This document shows positions 9,869-19,051 of a stretch of DNA of 64,000 nt, one piece after another. How positions within the stretch are numbered: position 1 is the stretch's first letter; each line of letters starts with the position of its first letter. Where the stretch lies: contig NZ_CP141728.1 of NCBI RefSeq assembly GCF_035621135.1, positions 186,001 to 250,000 on the forward strand, written 5' to 3'. The notes beneath the pieces are model-generated. The model saw only the letters and a list, made by a program, of their open reading frames with translations, was not told where the DNA came from and searched no databases. A program made the translations under genes and the position numbers. This stretch comes from Sinanaerobacter sp. ZZT-01. Its GTDB lineage: Bacteria; Bacillota; Clostridia; Peptostreptococcales; Anaerovoracaceae.

Positions 9869-11857
9869 TTACAGTTCCCTGGCAAGTTCATATGCGTTCC
9901 AAATGGAATACATGATATTGTGCACTTTTTGGGAATCCCCGATGTTGTGAACTGGAATATCCACATCTTTTAATGCATTGTACAATGCATTATTTTCACG
10001 GTAACCGATAGCTGAAATAACTGTATCGGCCGGGAAAGAACATTCTCCCTGCGGCGTTTCCGCTGTTACTTTGCCTCCATCTATACTCTTCACAGTGCTG
10101 CTTGTATAGATATCTACCTTATGAAAAGCCAGCAAATCCACAAGCATATCATGATTCATATGAGGAAGGACTCCATGACCTCCCAGTATTTCCTTTGCCA
10201 TTTCGATAACTGTGACTTTCTTTCCGTTCTGCGCCAGCCATAGAGCCGTTTCACATCCAACCAGTCCGCCGCCGATTACAACCACGCTTTCTCCAACCTC
10301 TGCTTTTCCGAGAAGCACTTCATCTGCAGTCGTTGCAAACGTCTCCGATCCAAACTTGCTCTGAATTGGTTTCGAACCAGTTGCCGTAATGATTTCATCC
10401 ACTTTGTAATCCGATATATTTTCAGCTGTTACCTCACAGTTCATCTTAACTTCCACCTTGAGAAGTTCAAGTTGTTTTTGATACCATTTGACTAAAGCTC
10501 TGTCATAGCGTTTGAAGTGAGGAACACTTCCCGGAATCAAATTTCCTCCAAGGCTGCCACTCTTTTCGCAAAGGGTAACAATATGTCCCCTTTCAGCAAG
10601 AACTCTCGCTGCCTCCATTCCTGCTATGCCGCCTCCGATGACAAGAATATATTTTTTCTTATATGCCGGTGCAAATCCGTAAATTTTCTCTCTGCCGCAA
10701 GTTGGGTTTACGGCGCAGCTCACAGGTGCATTTGCGATTCTTCCCAGGCATCCCTCATGACATCCGAGACATGGTCGTATTTCATCTAACCTTCCGGTTC
10801 TCACTTTTTCCGGATAATACGGATCTGTCAAGAGCTGTCTGCCAAGCCCTATAATATCACAAGAATCCCCAAGTGCTTCCACTGCCATTTCAGGATTTTC
10901 CATTCTTCCTGCCAAAATAACTGGTACATCGACGTTCTGTTTTACAAGTCTGCCGAAATCTCTGTACATCCCATCTTCAAAATACATAGGCGGATGATTC
11001 CAATACCAAGAATCATACGTTCCCGCATCCACATTCAATGCATCATAGCCTGCTGCGACCAGAATTTTAGCGGCCTCGATGCCTTCTTCGATATCTTTTC
11101 CAGCCTCTTCATACTCTTCGCCCGGCAATCCGCCTCGTCGAATTCCTTTCATACAGCTTTTCAAACTATAGCGCAGGCTGACCGGAAAATCAGCTCCGCA
11201 AGCCGCCTTAATCCCTTTAACGATCTCAGTAGCAACTCTCAGCCGATTTTCAAGCGAACCGCCGTACTCATCTGTTCTGCGATTAAAAAGTGCTATAGCA
11301 AACTGATCCAAAAGGTATCCTTCATGAACCGCATGCACCTCTACACCGTCAAATCCTGCTTTTTTAGCCACCACTGCGGACATGACAAATTTTTGAATCA
11401 AGTTTTTTATTTCTTCAATTGTCATTTCTCTATGTTTGATGTTTGGATCAAATCGATTCTCATTCTCTGACGGAGCGATAAATTTGGTAGCAAATCCAGG
11501 CAATGCACTTCTTCCAAGTCCGCCCGTAAGCTGAAGAAAAATCCTTGTACCATACGCATGTATTCTTTCATTCATCTGATACGCTTCGTGAATAAATGCC
11601 AGCGGATTCTGCGTCGGACACGGTAGCCCCGGTTTTACCATACCTTCAATATTCAAGTCTACGCTGCAAATTCCAGTAATAATTAATCCGATTCCGCCCT
11701 TTGCCCGTTCTACATAATACTCTTGCAGCCTTTGGTTCATAGCACCCAGCGCATCCGCATATCCGACAGGCCCCATTGGAGCCATGGATAATTTATTTTT
11801 TATTTGTATTTTTCCAATAGATGCAGGCTCAAAAAGCTCTTTGTATTTTGTACTCAT
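9869..11857 (-). CDS. NADH:flavin oxidoreductase, FadH/BaiCD/BaiH-like Fe-S flavoprotein
   Basis: About 662 residues. An N-terminal FMN TIM barrel of the Old Yellow Enzyme class (LFEPASIGKIQIKNK, AKGGIGLIITG, FDGVEVHAVHEGYLLDQF) is followed by a 4Fe-4S cysteine cluster (CLGCHEGC plus a fourth Cys). A C-terminal FAD/NAD(P) module has two GxGxxG sites (VIGGGIAGMEAA and VIGGGLVGCETA). Such enzymes reduce activated C=C bonds, as 2,4-dienoyl-CoA reductase or bile-acid enzymes do. The start is ATG 11857 with GGAGAAAAG; a TTG at 11884 would overlap the upstream gene. It is the last gene of the aconitase-X operon; the substrate is unknown. Confidence 0.92.
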   Translation of the reverse strand: MSTKYKELFEPASIGKIQIKNKLSMAPMGPVGYADALGAMNQRLQEYYVERAKGGIGLIITGICSVDLNIEGMVKPGLPCPTQNPLAFIHEAYQMNERIHAYGTRIFLQLTGGLGRSALPGFATKFIAPSENENRFDPNIKHREMTIEEIKNLIQKFVMSAVVAKKAGFDGVEVHAVHEGYLLDQFAIALFNRRTDEYGGSLENRLRVATEIVKGIKAACGADFPVSLRYSLKSCMKGIRRGGLPGEEYEEAGKDIEEGIEAAKILVAAGYDALNVDAGTYDSWYWNHPPMYFEDGMYRDFGRLVKQNVDVPVILAGRMENPEMAVEALGDSCDIIGLGRQLLTDPYYPEKVRTGRLDEIRPCLGCHEGCLGRIANAPVSCAVNPTCGREKIYGFAPAYKKKYILVIGGGIAGMEAARVLAERGHIVTLCEKSGSLGGNLIPGSVPHFKRYDRALVKWYQKQLELLKVEVKMNCEVTAENISDYKVDEIITATGSKPIQSKFGSETFATTADEVLLGKAEVGESVVVIGGGLVGCETALWLAQNGKKVTVIEMAKEILGGHGVLPHMNHDMLVDLLAFHKVDIYTSSTVKSIDGGKVTAETPQGECSFPADTVISAIGYRENNALYNALKDVDIPVHNIGDSQKVHNIMYSIWNAYELAREL

Positions 11858-11876
11858 ATCTTTTCTCCATTTCTTT

Positions 11877-12320
11877 TTATTCAAATAAGGTTACCGTGCC
11901 ATCTTCTGTAACTTCCACGATCTGCCCTTCCTGAACTGACTCCAAAAATCGCTCACCCAAACCATCAACCGTAATAATCTTTGTATTTTCCCAGATATCT
12001 GCCAAGAGAACACCCGAAATCGCCAATGATTCGGCTGTTGCTGAAAACAGCATTGCTTTTGGATGAATACCCATAGCTGCTACGGTTTGAATCAGCATAC
12101 CCGCTGTAGTAGAACCAATGACCTGTGGGATACATAGAATTGCTCCTGCCAAATCCCTCTGAAACAAATCCGGATTATTTTGATCCGTGCACAGTGTCTG
12201 TTTCCCATTAGATACCAATGCGCCCATATAGGACGAAAGTACATTGAACCCTTTTTTAGAAACCATCGCATTTCCTTTAACCTGCCCAGAAATGACTGCT
12301 CTTCCCTGAAATTTATCCAT
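11877..12320 (-). CDS. aconitase X small (swivel) subunit, DUF126 family
   Basis: 147 residues matching the AcnX small subunit: GRAVISGQVKG start, the SNGKQTLCTDQNNP region, and the GSTTAGMLIQ loop followed by a small-residue helix. In split aconitase-X enzymes this swivel domain closes the active site of the large subunit. The gene starts two bases after the large-subunit stop, so both are translationally coupled. Known AcnX substrates include cis-3-hydroxy-L-proline (bacteria) and mevalonate 5-phosphate (archaea); which applies here is open. Confidence 0.88.
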   Translation of the reverse strand: MDKFQGRAVISGQVKGNAMVSKKGFNVLSSYMGALVSNGKQTLCTDQNNPDLFQRDLAGAILCIPQVIGSTTAGMLIQTVAAMGIHPKAMLFSATAESLAISGVLLADIWENTKIITVDGLGERFLESVQEGQIVEVTEDGTVTLFE

Positions 12321-12322
12321 TC

Positions 12323-13594
12323 CTAAAACGCCCCCTTTACTACAAGATTTACAAGCTCTTGGTCGTCAACATATCGTGCAGTAGAATAAGTTCTCAGCTT
12401 GTTTGAATTTGTAATAATCGGTTTTTTCGCACAGAGTGGATTTGACATATACATCAGAGGACAAATATGGGATATCTTCACCCCTGTTTTCATTAGCCTC
12501 GTATAGTATTCTGTCTCTTTAAATTTTGCGATAACGTCTGGTGCACTGGTTATTATAGTGTTTACTGTAACTTTCTCCTGTCCGCTCTTCTCAAGTGCCT
12601 GTTCAAAAGTTTCTGTCCATTCTTTAAGCTGATTGAAGGATGCATGGGGACACCCGATAAATGCCCTGTCAGGTTTAGCATTCAAATCCTCCCAAAGAAT
12701 CGGATAAGAATTTACCACTCTCTCTAACTCTGCATCATCGATGACATAAACGGATGCATTTTCTCTGATCAGTTCTTCTCCGTACTTTTTCGACTCCGGT
12801 GTCAGATTGTCAACATGATAAAGCCCCACCGCACCATTTGATGCAGTTGCGGCTCCCATATCCTTGAGATAGTCCTTTACTGCTGGAGTCAATTCGGTTC
12901 CGAGAAACTGCTCGAGTCCATTTACGTATGGTACCTTTTCTACGACCTTTCTTCCAATTGCACTCCCCAAAATCTGAGGGCGAGGGAGCTTAGAGGTTCT
13001 CAACTCTATGATCCAGTCAGCCTTTCTCCCTTCGTCAGTCAAAAAACCAAATTTTGGAGTCTTCCCGATAATTCCACTGAAAAATTCCATTACACCGGAT
13101 GTCCTGTTTGTGCGAGCTCCCAATACGGAATTCGCATAAACCACCGCTGAAGATTCTGCCCATGCCAGGTTGTCTCCAAACTTTGGCGTATTACCCACCT
13201 CATCGAAATAGCATGCGCAGGTATAAGCATTTTCATTCTTCATTCCCAGCTTTGCCAGCATACTCTCATATTCCTTCTGAGTACCATATAACAGGTGATA
13301 CATTTCCTGCTCCTGCTTCGTAGCTGGCACATTCTCATAGTCGATCGGCTGCGGGTCTGCCGTAAACGGCAATTCAGTCCTGATTCCGGCATCAATCATT
13401 TCTTTCATAATTCTTGACAAAGGCTTTAAGGCCGGCATTCCAAAAGAACATACGAGATGCACAGGTCCATCCAGAGACACAAGACATTCTGCATCATACA
13501 TGTCACCATACCTTACAAGCGTCTCCATTGTCTTTTGCAGAATCTCTCCATGTTTGCCATTGAGAATATCCTGCTCTTCGTTTGTTAACCGCAT
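12323..13594 (-). CDS. aconitase X catalytic (large) subunit, DUF521 family
   Basis: About 423 residues. The opening (LTNEEQDILNGKHGEILQKTMETLVRYGDMY), the SSAVVYANSVLGARTNR segment, the HVDNLTPE segment and FIGCPHASFNQL are typical of AcnX. The conserved cysteines expected to hold an Fe-S cluster include those in FIGCPH and the C-terminal CPLMYM region. The start is ATG 13594, five bases after AAAGGAGGG; the earlier ATG at 13612 lies upstream of that site. First gene of a three-gene operon (large, small, flavoprotein) behind a strong sigma-A promoter. Confidence 0.9.
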   Translation of the reverse strand: MRLTNEEQDILNGKHGEILQKTMETLVRYGDMYDAECLVSLDGPVHLVCSFGMPALKPLSRIMKEMIDAGIRTELPFTADPQPIDYENVPATKQEQEMYHLLYGTQKEYESMLAKLGMKNENAYTCACYFDEVGNTPKFGDNLAWAESSAVVYANSVLGARTNRTSGVMEFFSGIIGKTPKFGFLTDEGRKADWIIELRTSKLPRPQILGSAIGRKVVEKVPYVNGLEQFLGTELTPAVKDYLKDMGAATASNGAVGLYHVDNLTPESKKYGEELIRENASVYVIDDAELERVVNSYPILWEDLNAKPDRAFIGCPHASFNQLKEWTETFEQALEKSGQEKVTVNTIITSAPDVIAKFKETEYYTRLMKTGVKISHICPLMYMSNPLCAKKPIITNSNKLRTYSTARYVDDQELVNLVVKGAF

Positions 13595-13658
13595 AATTTC
13601 CCTCCTTTTCATTTATCATGTTTCCAACGATCCTTTTTAACCGAACGTTGTTATGTCA

Positions 13659-13687
13659 ATGTTAGCACTTCGTTATTCTTTTGTCAA
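13659..13687 (-). promoter_or_regulatory. sigma-A promoter of the aconitase-X operon
   Basis: On the minus strand, TTGACA (13682-13687) is 17 bases from TAACAT (13659-13664), about 65 bases before the acnX start. ATAAC-containing repeats lie in the spacer and just downstream and could be the TetR operator, but no perfect long palindrome is visible. Confidence 0.75.
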
Positions 13688-13773
13688 TCAGCTTAAATTC
13701 GTTTACCTTGCTTTTCTTTTTAAAAAAGATTATGATTAGAAAAACTGTTACTTAGTGGGAGCGAAAATAATTT

Positions 13774-14364
13774 ATGGCAAGAAAAAAAAGAGTCGAACAG
13801 GCTGCCCAGACAAAAAACAATATTATACGGGTTGCCTTGAATTTAATTCAAAAAAAGGGTTATCAAAACATGAGTGTTCGTCAGCTATGCCTGGAAGCTG
13901 GTATCTCTACCGGTGCATTTTATCATCACTTCCGTTCTAAAGAAGAGATGGTGAACAAAGGCTTCGCCTTATATGATGAGGCGTTGGACCTTCTACTTCA
14001 AAATTATGAATTTCACGATCCTGTAGAGGATATCAAATTCATATTACTTCACCAAACAAAATATGTTATAGAAGAGTCTGCTAACCTGACAAAAGAGCTG
14101 TATATTGCTCAGTTGTCAACCGATGTAAAATACTCCGTAAAACCGATAAGAAAATACTATCAAGTCATAGAAAAACTAGTAGGAAAAGCGATGCAAAGCG
14201 ATATGATTCATACCAACATGACAGTACATGAGCTCACTTCCTTTCTGATACGAATCAACCGAGGCGTGATTTTTGACTGGTGCCTCAACGATTATTCCTA
14301 CGATTTGATGAAACGGGCTGAGAAAGATTTGCTCTTCGTTTTTGACCAGCTGACAAATCCGTAA
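13774..14364 (+). CDS. TetR/AcrR family transcriptional regulator
   Basis: 196 residues. The N-terminal helix-turn-helix is clear (NIIRVALNLIQKKGYQNMSVRQLCLEAGISTGAFYHHFRSKEEM, written here in part) and a variable ligand domain follows. It is divergent from the aconitase-X/flavoprotein operon, about 180 bases away, so it is the likely local repressor and its ligand may be the pathway substrate. The ribosome site GGGAGCG is moderate. Confidence 0.93.
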   Translation: MARKKRVEQAAQTKNNIIRVALNLIQKKGYQNMSVRQLCLEAGISTGAFYHHFRSKEEMVNKGFALYDEALDLLLQNYEFHDPVEDIKFILLHQTKYVIEESANLTKELYIAQLSTDVKYSVKPIRKYYQVIEKLVGKAMQSDMIHTNMTVHELTSFLIRINRGVIFDWCLNDYSYDLMKRAEKDLLFVFDQLTNP

Positions 14365-14535
14365 TCTAATGTAACAAAGAATCTTCTTATTCCACTTAAG
14401 CCCTTCAAAACGAGAAGCAAAAGACAGAAGTTTTAAAGTTGCTGTAAAACAAGTACGGTGATTGCAGATAAGCAGCATAATAATTTGATAAGTTTACTAA
14501 TTTACGTAAATTATATAAGAATTTCTTAGATACAA

Positions 14536-14586
14536 AAAGAGCCAAATTCAGAAGATTTTAACCTGCTGTTGGCTCTTTGTTTTATT
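14536..14586 (+). terminator. terminator after the tetR-type gene
   Basis: AAAGAGCCAA (14536-14545) pairs with TTGGCTCTTT (14569-14578), with a 23-base loop and a T-rich tail. It lies between convergent genes and may serve both. Confidence 0.7.
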
Positions 14587-14637
14587 ATCTTGTTTCTGCT
14601 TTACATCAATAAACTGATATCGATTAAAGAATCCATA

Positions 14638-15354
14638 CTATTTTTTTTGTAAGACAAAAGCTGTAAAATTTAAATATTTTCCGCCGCCTGCACCCATTGA
14701 CTTGCGATCATTGACCGCAATCTCATTTTCCTGATTCAGCCAATCCTCCCAAACGTTTTCGTTGCTCTCCATTTCGTATATGGAAATAACCTCTGCATCC
14801 CGACTGCGATTCACTATTTCCGTCCAATAGGCAGTATCACGCAAATAGGCTAGCTGTTCCGGTGTCCATGAGAGAAGCAGCTCTTTTGGCAGGTTATCGT
14901 GACAATCCTTTTTCATGCCGGGAACGCAGCAATAAATGTACCCGCCACTCTTTACAAAAGGTAATAGTTTTTCATCTAAATAGTTCGGATCACGCCCCCA
15001 ATAGTTATAAGAATCGGTACTGACTACCGCATCAAAAAATTCTTTTTCAAACGGCAGAGCAGTCGCATCGACCTTAACTGGCGTAATCTGTTCAAGGGTT
15101 AAGCCCATTTCAAAAAAGAATCTGCGGTTTTCGTGCGGCTCACTCCATAGGTCAGCAGCGTAAACAGTGAAGCCGTAATCTTTTACAAGCATAACGCTTG
15201 TAAGTCCTTGCCCGCACCCAAGATCACAGACGATACTTCCGGCAGGAATTTTATGATTCCGCAGCATTTCCTCTTGCAGTTTGAATGGGTTAGGTCCCAT
15301 AATTTTAGCCAATAATTCAGGTTTGTTATACTTTTGGCTCTTAATGTATTCCAT
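14638..15354 (-). CDS. class I SAM-dependent methyltransferase
   Basis: 238 residues. Motif I is VCDLGCGQGLTSVML; an acidic residue follows beta 2 (VYAADLW) and the motif IV region is FDAVVSTDSYNYWG. This is the Rossmann-type fold that binds S-adenosylmethionine. The acceptor cannot be told from sequence. TAAGGAG ribosome site; single-gene unit. Confidence 0.9.
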   Translation of the reverse strand: MEYIKSQKYNKPELLAKIMGPNPFKLQEEMLRNHKIPAGSIVCDLGCGQGLTSVMLVKDYGFTVYAADLWSEPHENRRFFFEMGLTLEQITPVKVDATALPFEKEFFDAVVSTDSYNYWGRDPNYLDEKLLPFVKSGGYIYCCVPGMKKDCHDNLPKELLLSWTPEQLAYLRDTAYWTEIVNRSRDAEVISIYEMESNENVWEDWLNQENEIAVNDRKSMGAGGGKYLNFTAFVLQKK

Positions 15355-15486
15355 TTTGATTTCTCCTTACTTTCTTTTATTGTCTATACACGATTAAATG
15401 ATACCGCACTCCTTTTATAAAAGCTCCCTACTTAACGATACAGAATTAAAAAAGCGACATGTACTCCTGCCATGCCGCTCCTTGTG

Positions 15487-15762
15487 TTATTTATCATATT
15501 TTATTGCAGCTAATATCTTATAGATACTCTTTGGCGACAAATAATATTTTTCTGCCAATTTTTCGACCGATGCACCGCATCTATATCCTTCAAAAATAGC
15601 TATATTGCGCTCATGAAGCAGTCGTCTGCTATTTTTCAGTTCTCCCCAGCCTTTTTTGTTTTCAGCTTTTCGGGGGATATAAAGATATTCGCCATCAACA
15701 TGCTGTTGTATTGCCGCAATTAAATCGTCCGGTAATACGCAGCTTGCATTTTTATAGTCCAT
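15487..15762 (-). CDS. CD3324 family protein (putative helix-turn-helix regulator)
   Basis: 91 residues, normal for this clostridial family. The N-terminus (CVLPDDLIAAIQQHVDGEYLYIPRK) and the C-terminal helix-turn-helix (SVEKLAEKYYLSPKSIYKIL), which resembles the Mor/Middle-operon activator fold, are diagnostic. The function of the family is unknown; DNA binding is inferred. AGGAGG ribosome site. Confidence 0.85.
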   Translation of the reverse strand: MDYKNASCVLPDDLIAAIQQHVDGEYLYIPRKAENKKGWGELKNSRRLLHERNIAIFEGYRCGASVEKLAEKYYLSPKSIYKILAAIKYDK

Positions 15763-15798
15763 TGTGTGTCCTCCTATATATTAAAAAAGTAGGATTAC

Positions 15799-15840
15799 GC
15801 AAGGACTATCTTCATATTTGTATTATGCGACAGTCCTTGC
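15799..15840. repeat. inverted repeat upstream of the CD3324-family gene
   Basis: GCAAGGACT (15799-15807) and AGTCCTTGC (15832-15840) are perfect 9-bp arms, 24 bases apart, 37 bases upstream of the gene start. It could be an operator or a leader hairpin; the 15763-15995 gap holds nothing else I can assign. Confidence 0.5.
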
Positions 15841-15995
15841 TGCACACAACACCGACTCTAATTCACCTTTACTTTTAAGGATAAGACAACGCTCCTTTCT
15901 AATTCATCTACTGTAATTATCTTTTGCAATCATTTATTGCCTTTTTACTGTCGAACAGTTTGTTACACTCTTCATTCTCAAGCCGGATAAGTGTT

Positions 15996-17000
15996 TCATT
16001 CAATGCAAGAGGGCGCTTCTTTCTCCTCTGCAAACATTGGTTCTATATATTCTTTAATCAGTTTGATCCGATCCTTAGCATCCGGCATAAAGAGAGACGC
16101 AATAGATACAATCATTTTTTTCTTTGTATTGACGTAAATTACATTCCCCCCATCTCCTAACGCTGCATAACTCTCTCTGTCAATCACCCACCAAAGATAG
16201 CCGTAAGCTAAATTGCCCCACGGAACACAGCGGCTATGCTCCTTTGTACTCTCATCGATCCACTCCGCCGATACAATCTGCCTTCCATTCCAGCTTCCTC
16301 CATTTAAGTACAACTGCCCTATCTTTGTCATATCCGAAGGTGTCAGAAAAAGTCCCCAGCTTGCGGTATTTATCCCTTGCGGATCAACAACCCATCCACT
16401 GGTGTTTTTATCATTCATAACGGCAATATGTTCTTCCTTACTACGCAGTGTCAGATTGTGTGAAACCTGAATACTCAGAGGCAAAAACAAGTTTTCCATA
16501 GCAAAGTCAAGCACTGACCGTCCTGTTGCCCTTACAAGGATTCCTGATAAAATATGACTTCCACCAATGGCGGAATAATTAAATTCTCCAATCGAACCAT
16601 CTCCTCCTAATAAATCGAGTGCATCCTGAATTGGATTCGGACTTGTAAAGAATGTTTCGTATGGTTCCGTCTTATATTTATACGGCGCAGTCATGGTAAG
16701 GAGATTTTTAATGGTAATATTCTGTATTGTTTTTTCACCTGCTTTAACCGTGTAATCCGGAAAAAAATCCAATACTTTCTGATCTACACTTTTAATCGCT
16801 CCCCTATCTATGGCGATACCAATCAACACAGAAAAAACACTTTTTGTAACTGATGCAATGTGGATTGCCTGCTCTTCTGTATATCCATTAAAATAGTTTT
16901 CGTATAATTTTATGCCGTCTCTTTGTACAATCATACCTGCTATATTATTGTACTCGCTATTTAGCTTCTCTTCCAGTGGTTTCATTTTTTCTTGACCCAT
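15996..17000 (-). CDS. beta-lactamase-family serine hydrolase
   Basis: 334 residues. The class C/penicillin-binding fold shows the S-x-x-K tetrad (ASVTKSVFSV) and the Y-x-x motif (EFNYSAIGGS). The third motif is weak (LGDGGNVIYV). There is no signal peptide, so it is probably an intracellular esterase or peptidase rather than a resistance enzyme. The ATG at 17000 follows AAAGGAGG by ten bases; an in-frame TTG three bases earlier is possible. Confidence 0.88.
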   Translation of the reverse strand: MGQEKMKPLEEKLNSEYNNIAGMIVQRDGIKLYENYFNGYTEEQAIHIASVTKSVFSVLIGIAIDRGAIKSVDQKVLDFFPDYTVKAGEKTIQNITIKNLLTMTAPYKYKTEPYETFFTSPNPIQDALDLLGGDGSIGEFNYSAIGGSHILSGILVRATGRSVLDFAMENLFLPLSIQVSHNLTLRSKEEHIAVMNDKNTSGWVVDPQGINTASWGLFLTPSDMTKIGQLYLNGGSWNGRQIVSAEWIDESTKEHSRCVPWGNLAYGYLWWVIDRESYAALGDGGNVIYVNTKKKMIVSIASLFMPDAKDRIKLIKEYIEPMFAEEKEAPSCIE

Positions 17001-17126
17001 CAAATCAATTCCTCCTTTAAGTATAAAGGATATCCTTAAAACAAAGGATATAATGATTAAAAATTTTTTGCAAGATCAATTTTAAAATTAATTTTCTTTT
17101 ACTGCGAAGCACGAATTGTAACACAC

Positions 17127-17155
17127 TTGTTTTCTTTGTAAAGGCAAAATATAAT
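17127..17155 (+). promoter_or_regulatory. probable sigma-A promoter of the two-component operon at 17246
   Basis: TTGTTT (17127-17132), 17-base spacer, TATAAT (17150-17155), about 90 bases before the response-regulator start. The -35 box is only half consensus. Confidence 0.5.
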
Positions 17156-17245
17156 AGTTCTTATGCAGAGGTATACACATAAGTGCATGGCGCTGCAAAC
17201 TATAACTAAATATAAAACCAATAAAGCAAAGGATGGTAAAAATAC

Positions 17246-17932
17246 ATGAAGCGAATATTTTTAGTTGAGGACGATAAGGCAATTGCAAAAAACCTTGTGC
17301 TTTTGCTCCGTTCAGAGGGATTTACAGTCACTCATGCCTCTACACGAAGTGAAGCCCTTGCTGCACTTGCTGAAAATAAATTTGACTTGGCACTTGTTGA
17401 CATTTCTTTACCTGACGGGAATGGATTTACAGTTTGCACAGAAATCAAAGAGGCGCAAGATATTCCTATTCTTTTTCTAACAGCTTTCAGTGATGAAGCG
17501 AGTGTTGTCACCGGCCTAAATATGGGCGCAGATGACTACATCATCAAGCCTTTTCGTCCGCGTGAACTGATTGCGCGAATCAAAACGGCTCTGCGCAAAA
17601 GCGGTCGTTCTCCATCCTCTTTTGAAATCGGCGCTCTTTCTGTCGATACGGCAAGTAGCATCGTAAAAAAAGAAGGTCGTGAAGTCTTTCTTTCTGCCCT
17701 AGAATACCGCTTGCTGCTGGTGTTTATAAACAATCCCAAAAGCATTATCACAAGAAGCAGGCTTCTCGATGAATTGTGGGACGCTGCGGGGGAATTTGTC
17801 AATGATAACACACTGACTGTATACATTAAGCGCCTAAGGGAGAAAATTGAAGTCAACCCTGCAAACCCGCAAATCATTCTGACCGTTCGTGGAACGGGTT
17901 ACAGATTGGGGGACGATCATGCTTCGGAATAG
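17246..17932 (+). CDS. OmpR-family response regulator
   Basis: 228 residues. The receiver domain has the acidic pair EDD near the start, the phospho-acceptor Asp in ALVDISLPDGNG, and Lys in YIIKPFRP. A winged-helix output follows (ALEYRLLLVFINNP, YIKRLREKIE, RGTGYRL). It partners the kinase that starts inside its 3' end and probably controls the ABC transporter downstream, as in BceRS/BceAB-type antimicrobial-peptide modules. Confidence 0.94.
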   Translation: MKRIFLVEDDKAIAKNLVLLLRSEGFTVTHASTRSEALAALAENKFDLALVDISLPDGNGFTVCTEIKEAQDIPILFLTAFSDEASVVTGLNMGADDYIIKPFRPRELIARIKTALRKSGRSPSSFEIGALSVDTASSIVKKEGREVFLSALEYRLLLVFINNPKSIITRSRLLDELWDAAGEFVNDNTLTVYIKRLREKIEVNPANPQIILTVRGTGYRLGDDHASE

Positions 17933-18908
17933 AGAGTTTCGGCAATATGCCCTTTTATTCTCCTTAATTGCCGTTGCTGCTGCAACTCTGGGATTTACAA
18001 TCAATACAGCAGCTGGGCTCCTTACCATTGCTTCTACCACTGCTTTTGGTACCGTTTTTTTTGCATTTACGAAAAACAGGTATGATAGCATTGCACATAT
18101 TTCAGATCAAATCGATCTTGTACTTCATAACGCTGACCATCTGTATATAGGTGAATCGGATGAAGGCGAACTTTCCATTCTTCAGAGTGAGATAACAAAG
18201 ATGACGCTGCGTATTCGGGAGCAAAACGATGCACTAAAGAAAGAAAAAGAACACCTTGCGGATTCAATGGCGGACATCGCTCACCAACTCCGTACCCCTC
18301 TCACATCCATAAACCTTATTTTATCATTATTGGAGAATACCCCTGATGAAAAGGAACGGGGCGTATTGATACGGGAAACAAAAGAATTATTTATACAGAT
18401 GGATTGGCTGCTTACTTCCCTACTGAAACTATCCCGCTTAGATGCAGGCATTGTGTTTTTCCAAAATGAGCGGATCAATGTTCACCGATTGATAAATACA
18501 GCACTTCATCCGTTTTTGATTCCAATGGAACTGCATGAGATTGCTTTGCAAGTAGATGTACCAAAAGAAATACTGATTCAAGGTGATTACTGCTGGCTTT
18601 CAGAAGCCATTCAAAATATTTTCAAAAATTGCATTGAAAGTATAGGTGATAACGGAAAGATCGAGATTATTTGTGAAGATAACCCGCTCTTTACCGAAAT
18701 TACTGTTCACGACAGCGGCACAGGCTTTGAAAAAGAAAGTTTACCCTTCTTGTTTGAGCGGTTCTATCGTGGAAAAAACGCGGGTGCCACAGGCTACGGG
18801 ATTGGATTAGCTCTTTGCAAGACGATTATCACACGGCAAGGTGGAACGATCACCGCTAAAAATCACCCGCTGGGTGGCGCGATCTTCGCGATTCGTTTTC
18901 CAAAGTGA
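17919..18908 (+). CDS. sensor histidine kinase, short-loop (intramembrane-sensing) type
   Basis: About 329 residues. Two hydrophobic helices (about 10-50) are joined by almost no extracellular loop. Next are a linker, HisKA with His122 (DIAHQLRTPLTS) and a HATPase domain (NIFKNCIES, DSGTGF, GIGLALCK). Lacking an outside sensor domain, it probably receives its signal through the linked ABC permease; this is known for Bce-type kinases and inferred here. ATG 17919 overlaps the regulator stop by 14 bases and follows TTGGGGGA. Confidence 0.92.
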   Translation: MLRNREFRQYALLFSLIAVAAATLGFTINTAAGLLTIASTTAFGTVFFAFTKNRYDSIAHISDQIDLVLHNADHLYIGESDEGELSILQSEITKMTLRIREQNDALKKEKEHLADSMADIAHQLRTPLTSINLILSLLENTPDEKERGVLIRETKELFIQMDWLLTSLLKLSRLDAGIVFFQNERINVHRLINTALHPFLIPMELHEIALQVDVPKEILIQGDYCWLSEAIQNIFKNCIESIGDNGKIEIICEDNPLFTEITVHDSGTGFEKESLPFLFERFYRGKNAGATGYGIGLALCKTIITRQGGTITAKNHPLGGAIFAIRFPK

Positions 18909-19051
18909 CGAATCTCTCACTTAAAAGTCACCGAGATGTAAGTTGAAGGTTTTATCATATAAGTACTAATTGAAAAAACACCTTCAGTAAAAAGCTTTGT
19001 CCCTATGTAATCTGTACAAAACTTAAATGCATCGGAAAGGAGACTCATAAA

